64,000 nt of DNA from Metellina segmentata (Eukaryota > Arthropoda > Arachnida > Araneae > Tetragnathidae), in contig OX375872.1 of the NCBI GenBank assembly GCA_947359465.1, positions 133,908,011-133,972,010 on the forward strand, written 5' to 3'. The translations under genes were made by a program, and so were the position numbers. How positions within the stretch are numbered: the stretch's first letter is position 1; each line of letters starts with the position of its first letter. Shown piece after piece: positions 23,373 through 34,299 of the stretch. Under the pieces are notes generated by a model. That model was not told the DNA's origin. It was given only the letters and a program-made list of their open reading frames with translations, and did no database searches.

Positions 23373-26223
23373 ATGACAAATAATACAAGGGGAAAGTGCA
23401 ATAAAAGGGTGAAAAACAATACAGAGACTAATACTACTAAGGGAAAGTGCAATATAAGTGTGAAAAATAAGCTAAAAGTATTTTATTGTAATGCTCGCAG
23501 TGTGAGAAATAAAATGGATGAGCTCAGGGGAATTGCACAAGCAGAGGATATAGATATCATTGGGATAACTGAAAGCTGGGCAAGCAATGAAGATGCACAA
23601 ATTTTAGAATTGAGTGGATTCACAATGTTTAGGGAGGACAGAGTGAATAGGAAAGGGGGTGGGGTTTTGATTTATGTGAGAGAATTCTTAAACTGTACGG
23701 ATATAAAGTTAAATAGTACAATTGAGGGTATAGAATCAGTCTGGGTGAAACTGAATACAGACAAAGGCAAAGGACTAATTCTGGGTAATATATATAGACC
23801 TCCTGTTTGTAGTGAAGAGCAGGAAAAGGGTATGTGCAATCTGATAAACCAAGCATGTCAAAAAGGAGAATTAATTTTAATGGGGGACTATAATTATCCA
23901 AATATTGACTGGACAAACAATCTAGCTACAAATGGGAAAGGAGCAGAATTTTTTGAAGTGGTACAGGATTGTTTTTTGTATTAGATGGTGTATTAGGATA
24001 CTAGGGACAATGCAATATTGGATTTGATTTTCAGCAATGATGAGGATAGGGTGCAGGATTTGATTATAGGTGATCCACTGGGAGAAAGTGATCATAGAAG
24101 TATCAGATTAAGTATAAATTTTCAGTCAGCATACACAATCAGTAGTAGGATAATTCCAAATTTCAGAAAGGTAAATTTTCATAGGATAAGGGAAGAGTTA
24201 AAGGAGACATTCAAAGGGGGATTTTTAGCACCGAATCATTCTGAACAATGGGAGGAATTCAAGAATAAGTTAGACAGGGTGTTAAAAAAACATGTAACGT
24301 TCAGGAAAATCTAGAAACTTTCTCCCTATGTGGTATTTAGGGGAAACACGCAAAGCTTTAAAATTAAAACAAAGAACATACAGGGTATATAAAAGCACTG
24401 GTAACGACAGGGACAAGGAGGTATATCTGAAAGCCAGAAAGGAATTTAAAACTATTAGTCGGAAGCAAAAAGTGTCCTTGGAGGAAAAACTAGCAAGGGA
24501 AATAAATATAAACCCAAAATATTTTTTTGCACATGCAAGTGGTAAAAATAAATTTAGTACTACACTGAGCCCGTTGGAGGGGACGGGAGGTAAATTAATT
24601 CAAGACGAGGTGGGAATGGCAAACCTGTTAAATTACTTTTTTCTGGGGGTTTTCATTGGTAACTATAAATTAATAAATGATTCCAAGGATGGAGCCTTTG
24701 CAAGGGGTATAATTAAAGATTGCAAATTTAACAGGGAAGAAATAGTACATCAGTTGAAAAGTATTAAACCATCTAATGCACCAGGGCCAGACGATATTTA
24801 TCCGAGAGTACTAGTGGAATGCGCGGAAGAATTGGGGGACGTAATTCACATCATATTTAATTCAACATATAGCACGGGTTGGGTACCAATGGATTGGAAG
24901 TTGGCCAACATAACTCTAATTTTCAAAATGGGAACACAAAGTGATCCGGGCCACTATAGACCAGTAAGTCTAACATCAGTAATTTGCAAAATATTTGAAT
25001 CTCTGTTAAAAAAGCATATAATGTTATACTTGGAGGAGGAATGACTGTTATCAGAGATAATCAGTATGGGTTTAGAAAGGGCAGATCCTGCTCTACAAAC
25101 CTTTTGAAGTTCTACGAAAAAATTACTGAGGAGCTGGATAATAAGAGCAGTGTAGATATCAGGTACATAGATTTTCAAAAAGCTTTTGATAAAGTACCTC
25201 ATGGAAACATTACTGTTTAAATTGGAAAGGCTGGAGATTCAGGGAAAAACATTGATATGGATAAAGAATTGGTTATTGGGTAGAAAGCAGAGAGTACAGG
25301 TAAAAGGAAATTATTCACAGTGGACAGAAGTTATAAGTGGGGTGCCTCAGAGATCAGTTTTGGTTCCAATTTTATTTATAATTTTCATAGATGATATAGG
25401 TCAGGGGTTTAAGAATAGAATCAGTATATTTGCAGATTATTTAAAAATATGGGGGACTGTGAATACCAAGTTACAGATAGAGAATTTACAAGGGGATCTT
25501 GATAAGATATCCGAATGGGCTGTAAAATGGGGTACGTCGTTTAATGTAGGGAAGTGTCAAGTTCTGCATATGGGTTACAGGAACAGTGGAGCCGAGTACT
25601 GTCTGCAGGGAGTAAAGGTAAAGGAGGGAGAAACAGTCAAGGATCTTGGGGTGATAATTCACAGGGATTTTAAAATGGGTCACTAATGTTCAGCTGCGGG
25701 TAAAAAGGCTAATAGGTTTTTGGGGTATATTAAAAAGACTGTAACTTGAAGGGATAAGAATATAATCTTGCCGTTAAATAAGGGTTTAGTAAGACCATAT
25801 CTAGAATATGCTGTACAATTCTGGGCTCCATATATGAGAAAGGATATATAATTAATTGAAAGGGTTCAGCACAGAGCTACAAAAATAATAAAGGGAATAG
25901 CAAATCTCGACTACAATGAACGTTTAAGTAAGCTAAACATGTATACACTGGAAAGAAGAAGAAGGAGGGGGAATTTGATTCAGCTTTTCAAGTTTGTAAA
26001 ACAAGGGGACACAGAGGGCTTAAATTTCAATAGAGATAACAGGACAAGGGGCCGTGGCTATAAATTGAATAAGACACATTTTAATCGGGATTTAAGGAAA
26101 AACTACTACTTTATTAGGGTAATAGACAGTTGGAACGCGTTGCCAGAGAATATAGTTAATTCAAAGGGAGTGTACGAATTTAAGATACAATTGGATAGTC
26201 AGTGGGAACTGGGGAGTTCATAA
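23373..26223 (+). pseudogene. CR1 ORF2: endonuclease and reverse transcriptase, broken
   Basis: Bifunctional enzyme for target-primed reverse transcription. After a repeated linker (about 23330-23470) comes the exonuclease-endonuclease-phosphatase domain: FYCNARSVRNK, GITESW, MGDYNYPNIDW, DLIFSNDE and GESDHRS (about 23472-24110). Reverse transcriptase blocks follow: NAPGPDDIYPRVL, GHYRPVSLTS, GFRKGRSCSTNLL, DFQKAFDKVPH, GVPQRSVLVPILF and IFADYLKIW. The usual FADD is FADY here, and GxPQGxxLGP has lost two glycines, so the active site is dead. Stops at 23984, 24314, 25044 and 25686 and at least three frame changes interrupt it; the last piece is 25939-26223. The first in-frame ATG of the opening segment is at 23373. 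Confidence 0.85.
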
Positions 26224-26276
26224 ACAAAGGACCAGCCTTGTTGGGCTTGAGCCTGTAGCTGGTCGTCAATCTTTGT
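26224..26276 (+). other. CR1 3'-terminal stem-loop
   Basis: ACAAAGGACCAGC (26224-26236) faces GCTGGTC (26258-26264) and, after a 6-base bulge, CTTTGT (26271-26276). A 3' hairpin recognised by the reverse transcriptase is characteristic of CR1-type LINEs. It lies directly after the ORF2 stop. Confidence 0.75.
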
Positions 26277-26280
26277 ATTT

Positions 26281-26600
26281 GAAAACAGAATACTCGTGTA
26301 GCTAAGCTATCTCAGACCAGTAATCATATACGCAAGCCAAATTTGGGGATCTACTAATAACAAAAATATTAATTCACTTGAAAACCTTCAAACTTCTACA
26401 CTCCGAACCATCGCCAAAGCAAGATGGTTCCAACGAAAAACAGAAATTATAAGACACATCTTTGAATTACCTCCCTTAAAACCCATATTGCTAAACTTTC
26501 GAAAAAAATAAACCACGATATTTACTGCAGATACCTAAGAAAAATCTAACCCCTCTTTGAAGAGACATTATAAAGTCGCTCTCAGTACTATTTTTTTCCT
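26281..26600 (+). pseudogene. Jockey-clade LINE fragment, right piece
   Basis: The frame continues from 22302 with ENRILV, stop, LSYLRPVIIYASQIWG, then LQTSTLRTIAKARWFQR, the typical C-terminal motif (R-P-V-x-x-Y-A-x-x-x-W ... Q-N-x-x-L-R). A related frame runs to about 26600. Together with 22139-22302 it shows the pre-insertion Jockey copy. Confidence 0.75.
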
Positions 26601-26989
26601 TGCCGAAAAGCAACTACTTTTTAGATATTCAACTTATACCATCAATAAGCTGGAACAGTCAACACAGCAACTTCCCAAATATGGGTCATTATTTTAAGGC
26701 ACCTCCGGTCGCGGTCAGTACTTGGGAGGTTGACCACGCAAGCTCCGGCACTCTGTTGACTGATGCAAAATTCCAAACAACTTATTTTATTTTATTTCTA
26801 CTATTTTTTAAATTCTGGACATTCTATTTTAGTATTGAGTCACTTCACCAAAATTGTTCTACCGGAGATAAAGGCCACTAAGCACGTCCAACAAGAATAA
26901 AAGGAGTTTTATTAAAGGCGGAGAGGACGTGATCTGTCAGCCATCATGCAGAATCAGAAATAAATGTTTTGCTTTAGAAAGAGAAGGTT

Positions 26990-27660
26990 ATGCGCATGCG
27001 CAAAGAAATTGCTGTCGCTGCTGGTGGGAAGGCTCTTTTAGCAGCAACAGAGACATGCGACAAAATGTTGCCTGTCTTAGAGTGCCTATATAATAAGAGT
27101 GGCGACAAGGAACTAAATTTGGCCCAATGCGCATACGCGGCAGCCATTTTTCTACCAGAATCGTCTCAAAGAAGGTTGCTGGGCGAATTACTATATCATT
27201 TCAGGGAGAACAAAAAGCATATGATTGTTATAATATGGATACATTCGGTGTAAATGAATCATATAAACGCTCAATTACATGCGTAATTGATGAGATGGAT
27301 TGCACAACGAACTAACTTGGATTGCGGGAAACACCATGTTGTTCAAAAAAGCTATTTACTTGAAAAGTCTTAAAATTTCTACTGACAAAACACTAAAGTA
27401 ATAATAAATAAACATTCTAGAACTCGAAATGGAACATGAAAAAGCTATATTTTCTTTAAAAATTAATATACACACGTTTTTCTGGAACACACGAAAAGTT
27501 CGCATGTTAAGTCTACGGGATCTAGGAAAAGACCGCCTCGGGCGGTAGTAAAGGTCTCTAAGCCAATCAGAAAATGCTTCCCGTATGTCGCCACTCTTAT
27601 TATATAGGCACTCTAGCCTGTCTCTGTTGCTGTCGCCGTTGGTGTGGAGCCACCCACGGG
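26990..27660. repeat. GC-rich hairpin-forming sequence that received MITE copy A
   Basis: Without the MITE the sequence reads CAACAGAGACA ... TGTCTCTGTTG, a perfect 11-bp stem around a 17-base loop, continued outward by GTCGCTGCTGG and CTGTCGCCGTTGG. The right side is the reverse complement of the Harbinger-like head at 21928. Probably the end of a non-autonomous Harbinger-like element. Confidence 0.4.
27078..27615 (+). mobile_element. hAT-type MITE family M1, copy A (538 bp)
   Basis: Starts TAGAGTGCCTATATAATAAG and ends with its exact reverse complement, flanked by perfect 8-bp duplications GCCTGTCT (27070-27077 and 27616-27623). An 8-bp duplication and ends of the form YARNG (TAGAG) mark the hAT superfamily. 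There is no transposase; the open frames across it are chance. Copies B (34707) and C (61589) share the ends. Confidence 0.93.
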
Positions 27661-27711
27661 GGCGCCTTCTGGCCGAAAAGCGAGTTGCAGAAAGAGGCGT
27701 TTCCCCTTAGT

Positions 27712-28065
27712 ATCGTGACGTACCGGCGGGAAAGTCCGACCCTGGCGCCACGACATTTCCCGCACATCTAAATCGGATTTCGTCTTGAATTGTTGAACTC
27801 ACTGAAGATGTATTCGACCCCACACAACGGCGATTTTTGTTTTAATCAATAGCTAATAATATGAAGTATTTACACACGGAGGCTCATTAATGAAATGAGT
27901 ACCATTTTTGAGAAAAACGCTACTGAAAAGTATGAAAAACAGCAATCTCAGATACCATTAACCACTCCCCCCTGCTGTTTTATTGGCCTTGTGGATTGGA
28001 ACTCTCTGGGTTTGCGGTTTCACTAGGGGGGTTAGTGAAAGGGGATTGTAGATCATTCAACAGTG
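27712..28065 (+). repeat. Left arm of a large inverted repeat
   Basis: Its reverse complement matches 29481-29861 throughout with small differences. Shared words include ATCGTGACGTACCGGCGGG, CCCTGGCGCCACGAC, AATCGGATTTCGTCTTGAAT, TTTTTGTTTTAATCAATAGC and ACCACTCCCCCCTGCTGTTT. No coding potential recognised. Confidence 0.85.
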
Positions 28066-28320
28066 CAATTTCGGAAACATCTTTACGTTTCTCCTGGGGA
28101 AGGTCATTTTAACCACTTGTTTGGAATAGCTGGAAAACGCTCAATCTCAAAACGTTCTGAGAATAAAACTCTACTGATTTCTTATACACTTTAATCTACT
28201 ATCGATACTTTCATCGAACATAATCCATCCTACAAATAAAGAGATTTCATATTTTTGTTCGATTTTTCAAAATATCCGGGGGTTGACGAGCGTAAACGAG
28301 CAGGGGGCGGAGCCCCCTAG
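28066..28320 (+). mobile_element. Helitron 3' end
   Basis: Ends GGGGGCGGAGCCCCCTAG: a 6-bp stem GGGGGC/GCCCCC with a GGA loop followed by CTAG, then T. This is the Helitron 3' rule (hairpin then CTRR, inserted before T). The 5' TC end was not located; the inverted-repeat arm just upstream may belong to it. Compare the complete copy at 60722-61225. Confidence 0.6.
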
Positions 28321-29480
28321 TTCATCTAAAAATAGTTTTCAAATGTTTTTTGCTTATTTCTCTTAGTACATTCTTTTAGGGATATTTTGGAGTTTTTGTT
28401 GTATGCTTTTTTATATAAAGCTCTTTTTCAAAATATTCTTTCTACAAATAGTTTAACATGAATCTAATGATTAAAGAATATATTTCGAACATTATATATG
28501 CATCAAGTTCTTACTGATACCAATTCAAATGAGAGAAAACAAAATAATTTTACTTTCCATGCATTCCATTGCTTAGTCACAATGTTTCATGCATGGAGCT
28601 TACTTCACCACAAATGAAGAAATATAGTTTTGATATTAATTGATTGTTTTAAAATTTAATTTGTGGATTATTGACGCGTATATTTTCTATGAATCTCTAA
28701 ACAAGACTCCAATAACTAAAGAGTACACACACACACACTTCAATGGAAACCCCTCGAAAGTCTAGTACTCCTCCCAATATATCTTAGCGATACTTAAGAA
28801 AAAAAGAAACACACTGTGCTTCATTTCTATTCCTCTCTTCAATTAAAATGTTATCAATTTTTAAAAAATTAAAACACTTTTCTTTAAGTCACATTAAGTA
28901 TTCTGTGGAAATTGATAAACCCTTTCAAACTTAAAGTTACTTGTAGAATATTTCTTTCAGGTTTAAGAACTCTTCCTGCAGTTTGATTGAACTAAATTGT
29001 CATAAATACTATAGTTTTGTTCCACAGTACTCGTGCACTTTTCAAACAATACTGTAGTTAATGATTTCCAATTTTGTTTAGTTGTCCTCTTATATTTCAC
29101 AAGGGATTTGCATATGGTGAGTAAATGTTAACAACTACAATGACCCTGATTTTTTTTAAAGAATAAATCTTCTACGTAATCTGCAGATTACAAACCGGTT
29201 ATTTTAAATTAAAATAGGGTGTCTTTAATTGAGTGTTAATCGAGTTCAATGAATTAAATACATACTCAAATATGTGTAAACATAACTAAATTACTGCGCT
29301 AATTAAATGCAAGAACTTAGCTCATACCTATTGTAATCTATTTATAGGATGCACAAAATATGCTATATTTTTTATTAAATAGAGCAATAAAATCAAATAA
29401 AAAAAGAATATTCTTTGTTTTCCAACGATTCTTATTTTCAAATTATATTAAATTTTATCATGACTGAAACGAATACTACA
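28321..29480. other. AT-rich spacer between inverted-repeat arms, no gene seen
   Basis: Contains a short ACACAC run near 28727-28738 and otherwise featureless AT-rich sequence. No open frame of note. Confidence 0.5.
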
Positions 29481-29861
29481 CTGTTGAACAGCTAACAATC
29501 GCCTTTCACGAAGGAAATCCCTTGAGGATATACAGATGCCTGGTAAAACCGCGAAACGAGGGAACCAGGGAGTCCAATTCACAAGGCCAATAAAACAGCA
29601 GGGGGGAGTGGTTAATGGACTTGAGGATTTCAGTTTTTCACACTTTTCAGCAACGTTTTACTCAAAAACGGTACTCATGTGGTTGATGAGCATTCGTGTG
29701 TAAATGCTTTAAATTATCAGCTATTGATTAAAACAAAAATCGTCGTTTTGTGGTATAGGATTCGTCTTCAGCGAGTTTTACAATTCAAGACGAAATCCGA
29801 TTCAGTTGTGTAGAAAACGTCGTGGCGCCAGGGTTGGACTTCCCCGCCGGTACGTCACGAT
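29481..29861 (-). repeat. Right arm of the large inverted repeat
   Basis: Reverse complement of 27712-28065; see that entry. The arm here is about 27 bp longer owing to small insertions near 29530-29570 in the region reading GGTAAAACCGCGAAACGAGG. Confidence 0.85.
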
Positions 29862-30249
29862 CACTTTCGCGTTCAGAACGAGTTTCCGCTGTGAAGGAGC
29901 AAACCTATTCCCCTTCTATAAACCTTGGGAGCCACCATAAGTCTACGGAACGGAGGCTATTCACGCGCTGCTCTCTTTGTGACACAGAAATGAGGGGATG
30001 TAAATCTTAATGGATTTCAGCCGTTTTTTCAGGAGTTTGAGATTTGAAAGTTTCCGACCCACTCCGTAATCAGAGAATGCAAAAATTTCGCCATCGCCGT
30101 ATCCAGAGGGTTAAATATTGAAGGAGCGTTGCGAACGTATTGAAAATCATTATCTGTTATCATCGATATTGACTATTACAAATTCTTGAGTTTTTTTTAG
30201 TGAAAGTCAGTTTTTAAAAAGATTAATGACTCATTACTTTCTACTCGAA

Positions 30250-31940
30250 AAAAAAGAACTAATTAACATTGGAACATGTAATATTCACACAGTACATAAT
30301 GCTTTTTTTAAAGGTCTAAAAGAGTTAGGGGAAGATGTGTCTGAACTAGTTTTTACTATTCACAGATTTTTTAATCAGTGGCCTAAGCGTTGGTCAACAT
30401 AAAACAAATTCAAGAATACTTGAAACTTCCCACTCACCATTTCATCAAGCATTGTTCAAGCAGGTGGCTAAGCCTAAAGCCAGCTGCTGAAAGATTGCTT
30501 GAACAGTGGATTGCAGTGCGAAAGTATTTCATTGACTACATTCCAATAAAGAAGCCAAACATTATACAAAGACCAGGCTGCAACTGAACAAAATTTGTGT
30601 TCATTTACTTAGAAGAGAAACTATGAAGGCTGAGGTGATATTTGTCGTATCAAGTGCAAGTCTATTTAATCATGTGACCGAATTTCCTCAGAAAAAGGAA
30701 CCCCTAATACACAACCTTCATTCACAACTTGAATTGTTGACAAGAACAATTTTGGATAGGATCTACAAAGAGGAATTTATTCGAGATTCGAAAATTGATT
30801 AATTGGAAGATATATGTCCTTAGAAACTGTTGCCTTTGGCTGATATTGTGATTGGAGATCAAATTTCTAGAGCGCTACAGAATGTGAAAGAGAAGGAAAG
30901 TAATTTTTTTTTCTAAGGGCTCAGAAGCATTACGTTGTCAGTGTTAAATATCTTTTCCTTATATATATATTCCAGTGTTAAATATCTTTTCGCCCATTTC
31001 AGTTCATCTCTCCTTAAAAATTTATCCTGTCTTGATCTTCTTGAGAAACTCAGTGGCGAGAGTGTGAGACAAGTATTAGAAGTTGCAATAGATATTCCAT
31101 GCGATGTCCCGACAGACATAATACTGGATGAATGAAAATTACTCCAAAAAGAATTTGATGAAGAAGGATCTAGAATGAAGCCTATTGATGTTTACTGGAA
31201 CCAGTTCTTCAGACTGCGAGACATTAGTGGTGTGGATCCTAAGTACCCAGTTGTGTCAAAGCTAGTGAAGGCTGCTCTGTCACTTTCTCATGGTAGTGCT
31301 GACATTGAACGTGGCTTCTCAGCCTCAGGAAGAGCTTTGACAGGAAACAGAGCATCAATGTCAGAACGCACACTCAATGCATTGATGAGGGTCTAAAGTA
31401 GCTTGGCAAATTTTGACAACCAACCTCATTTGGTGCCGATCACATCAAAGCTAATGAATATTGGAAGGGTTGCATATAAAGCCTACAATGCCTATTTAGA
31501 ATATATAAAACACAAGGCACAAGAAAAATTAGAGAAGGACAGGAAACTAAAAGATTGACTGGAAGCAGAGAAAAAAATGTAAAGCAGCTAGCAAAGAAAA
31601 GAAAGGTGATAGGAGAAGAACGAAAACTTAAAATTATGCGTAAGGAAGAGGATGAGGCGTTGGACAGTGCTTCAAAATTATTAAAGAAAGCTATTGATAG
31701 GCTCAAGAAGGCAATAAAAAATAAATGTTTTAAGGAAGCAGCACTTGCTCAGGCAATGATTGAAGGAGTGTTAAAAGTCTCAGATGATGCTGGTCAGCAA
31801 AGACAGACTTTAAAAAAAGCACATTCTTCTGTTGAGAAGAAAAAGACAAAAATAATTTCAGACTTTTACAACAAAAAAAAGAGGCATAATCTTTTAAAGA
31901 AAAGAAAGAAACTCTTTAAGCTGTGTCAAAAAGGAAATTA
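30250..31940 (+). pseudogene. hAT-family transposase remnant
   Basis: Broken + strand frames read ELINIGTCNIHTVHNAF with KGLKELGEDVSELV, then HHFIKHCSSRWLSLKPAAER and LLEQWIAVRKYF, and finally SHGSADIERGFSASGRAL, the hAT dimerisation domain (S-x-x-D-x-E-R-x-F-S ... L-N-A-L-M-R-V). A Lys/Glu-rich tail with coiled-coil character follows (31555-31940). Stops and frameshifts are frequent and the N-terminal third is missing. It is oriented toward the CAGGGCTCC-type end at 32242 and probably belongs to the element bounded there. Confidence 0.65.
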
Positions 31941-32797
31941 AAAAAAAAAAAACATAATTACGACTTTTTTATTTTATGTTAATATTTTAAAAGGATGTAC
32001 TTTTTAAATGAAGAAAATAAAAATATCCTTCCAAAGAAAGAAAAGGAAAAGATCCTCCCCAGCCACCCCTATCTTTATACTTGAATGTATTTAGTATTAT
32101 TGTAATATGGCAGTTTTTTTGTCACTTTTTTTGCTCGATTAGTCACTTTTTTTCTGCTTGATTATTCACTTTTTGTCACTTTTTTGGTTCAATAAGTCAC
32201 TTTTGTCACCTTTTTAGACCTTGAAACCTGTTAGGAGCCCTGCTTCTCCCTTCCAGGCATGGTCTTAAAGGATCGACGGAACATTTGAAACTCGCTCACT
32301 GGCATTTTTACTGTTGCAGGTGGTGTTTTTCAGTCTTGGCTTAACTCGTATTGGGGAAAAGCAGACCGATTGAACGCCCACTTGTTAGAGAGAAAAAGGT
32401 CGGCTGGTGCAATACGGTACAACCATCCTCCCTATAGACAAAACTTTTCCCAAAGGTGAAAAGTTTTCGACACACAGATAATCACCCACTGGCAATTCAG
32501 AATAACAGATTACTTACCATCCTGAAACCGTGACTCAAGAATATGTGTAAGGCAACAAGTTAAATCCAATCAATTTTAAATTTATGAACCGGAGTAACTT
32601 TCTACTCCCTTACAGGATGGTCACTCGAGGGTCAAGTACCAATTAAAGACAAAATACACACTAAACCTTAAGAATTATACTAAATTCGTTAAGACGAAAA
32701 CCAAATCACATTAAACGCATCACTCGTTAAGCGAAACCCAATATTACAAAACACATTACGAACTATAATAATTCCATTAAACAAACCAAAATACATA

Positions 32798-33692
32798 CAC
32801 AGTCCAGTCACATTAATGTGACCACCTGTCAAAAGCCAGAATAACCACCTTTGGCAGAGCGGACCGCTGCGACACGTGCAGGAAAAGAGTCAATTAGGTT
32901 TCTGAAGGTGTTCACTGGGATGTTGAGCCATGCCGACTCCAGTGCCGTGGCCAGCTGCGCTAGATTACTTCCTCCTCCAGCCTGGATCCTTCCGGCAATT
33001 GTTGCAGGGTGTTTGCTTTCAGACGTTTCACGCCGTATACGCCAACGTCCATCTGTCCGATGGAGCATAAAACGTGATTCATCGGGAAGAGCCACCTGTC
33101 GCCACTCTGTGGACGTCCAGTTGCGGTACTGGCGTGCAAATTCCAGCCTTCGTCGCCGATGAACAGCAGTCATAATAGGTGCATTAACAGGCGTCTGCTG
33201 CGGAGGCCCATGCCCAGCAACGTTCGCTGAACCGTTGTTGAGGATACACTCTTGGTAGCCCCTTGGTTCATTTGGGCGGTCAGTTACTCAACAATTTCAC
33301 GTCTATTCGCCCGAACGCATCTCCGTAGTCTTCGTTCGCCTCTGTCATCTATAGCCAGTGGTGCACCACATGTGCCACACCGCGGATTTTGCATAGTGCC
33401 ATTTTGCCATGCACGGTATACTTTTACCATGGCGACACGCGAACAGTTCACAAATTTAGCCGTTTCCGAAATGATTCTACACTTGGCCCGAAAGCCAATA
33501 ATCATGCCCTTTTGGACGTCGGATAAATCGCTACGTTTGTGCATTACGCCAACGATTGAAATGCTTTCCGATGTCCTATTACATCCTTTATATACACTCC
33601 ACGGCAATGTGCTGCCACCTGTCTGTTGTGATTGGTTATTTCACGTTGACGTCGAAAGTAGGCGGTGGTCACATTAATGTGACTGGACTGTG
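32798..33692 (-). mobile_element. Tc1-like element, internally deleted derivative (895 bp)
   Basis: Same ends as the element at 16122 (CACAGTCCAGTCACATTAAT at both sides), TA duplications at 32796-32797 and 33693-33694. About 325 bp is missing at 32968-32970 relative to the longer copy. Minus-strand frames 33607-33284 (helix-turn-helix part) and 33173-32829 remain; the latter joins the first catalytic Asp region (PDESRF) directly to the C-terminal helix, so the second Asp and the Glu are lost. Confidence 0.92.
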
Positions 33693-33769
33693 TATAATAT
33701 AACAATCTCGTCAAGCGAAAACCTAATACCTAAGTTACACACGACATGAGTTGTAATTTTAGACTACAA

Positions 33770-34260
33770 AATTTTCGACAGTTATTTAGAACGACTGAGT
33801 GATAACATCCTAAACACAAAACTAATTTCCACCTTATACAAAACATAATTTAAATTTGCACGTGTAGCTTCCAGTTAAATGTACTCGAGTGAAGATCATA
33901 GTTACAAAAATCAATTCCACCATACGCAAAACATAGTTTGCAACTTTTAACATTTAAAATCCTCAGCAAAAGATACTGAATTTATTGAATGAAAATTTTT
34001 TATAAATACAAAATAGATTCCACTCTACGCAACCATAATTTCCAATGCTAACACGTAAACTCTTCAGTAAACGATACTGAAACCATCGAGAGAAATACCA
34101 TAGTTACAAGACAACCAATTTTACTCCGCAGAAAACATGATTCACAATTTTAGTACTTAAAATCTCCAGCAAAGAATAAAGAAACAACTAAGTGAAATGT
34201 CATAAATACAAAAATGTCCATTTCACTCAACACAAAACATGATTCGCAATTATTATCTAC
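33770..34260. repeat. Degenerate tandem repeat, ~102-bp unit
   Basis: The landmark CCAC/TTTCACTC followed by (A)CGCAAAACATAGTTTGC recurs at about 33829, 33917, 34020, 34121 and 34224, giving spacings of about 88, 103, 101 and 103. Each unit also has ATAAATACAAAA-like and CTCAGCAAA(A)GATACTGAA-like words. Related sequence lies left of the Tc1 (32640-32790), so the Tc1 copy inserted into this array. Confidence 0.65.
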
Positions 34261-34299
34261 ACTATGGAACACAAATCTTCCACAATTAAATTTTATTTC

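Larger units (their letters stand above)
22303..26280 (+). mobile_element. CR1-like non-LTR retrotransposon, nearly full length (~3.98 kb)
   Basis: Has a 5' untranslated region with TTTTTCTGTATTTG-type repeats, an ORF1 with a zinc-finger-like cluster and SGNH esterase, and an ORF2 with endonuclease and reverse transcriptase. It ends in a stem-loop at 26224-26276. Its borders are set by the Jockey coding frame it interrupts: the frame breaks after ATTGAA (22302) and resumes at GAAAACAGA (26281). No long target duplication is visible, as usual for CR1. Stops, frameshifts and a lost catalytic Asp make it inactive. Confidence 0.85.
21042..32242 (+). mobile_element. Candidate large hAT element, heavily nested (11.2 kb between matching ends)
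   Basis: The left end reads CAGGGCTCCTAACACGTCAC and the right end is the reverse complement of CAGGGCTCCTAACAGGTTTC, a 14-bp identical inverted pair. Both ends carry TTTTGTCACCTTTT just inside. Decayed hAT transposase lies at 30250-31940, correctly oriented toward the right end. Flanks TCTATCTC and CTTCTCCC agree at only 4 of 8 positions, so this may instead be ends of two different copies. Between them lie other insertions: CR1 in Jockey, a MITE, an inverted repeat and a Helitron end. Confidence 0.4.

Noticed and set aside
23111..23452. 113-codon minus-strand frame with Leu/Phe repeats
   Set aside because: Antisense to the repeated linker of CR1 ORF2.
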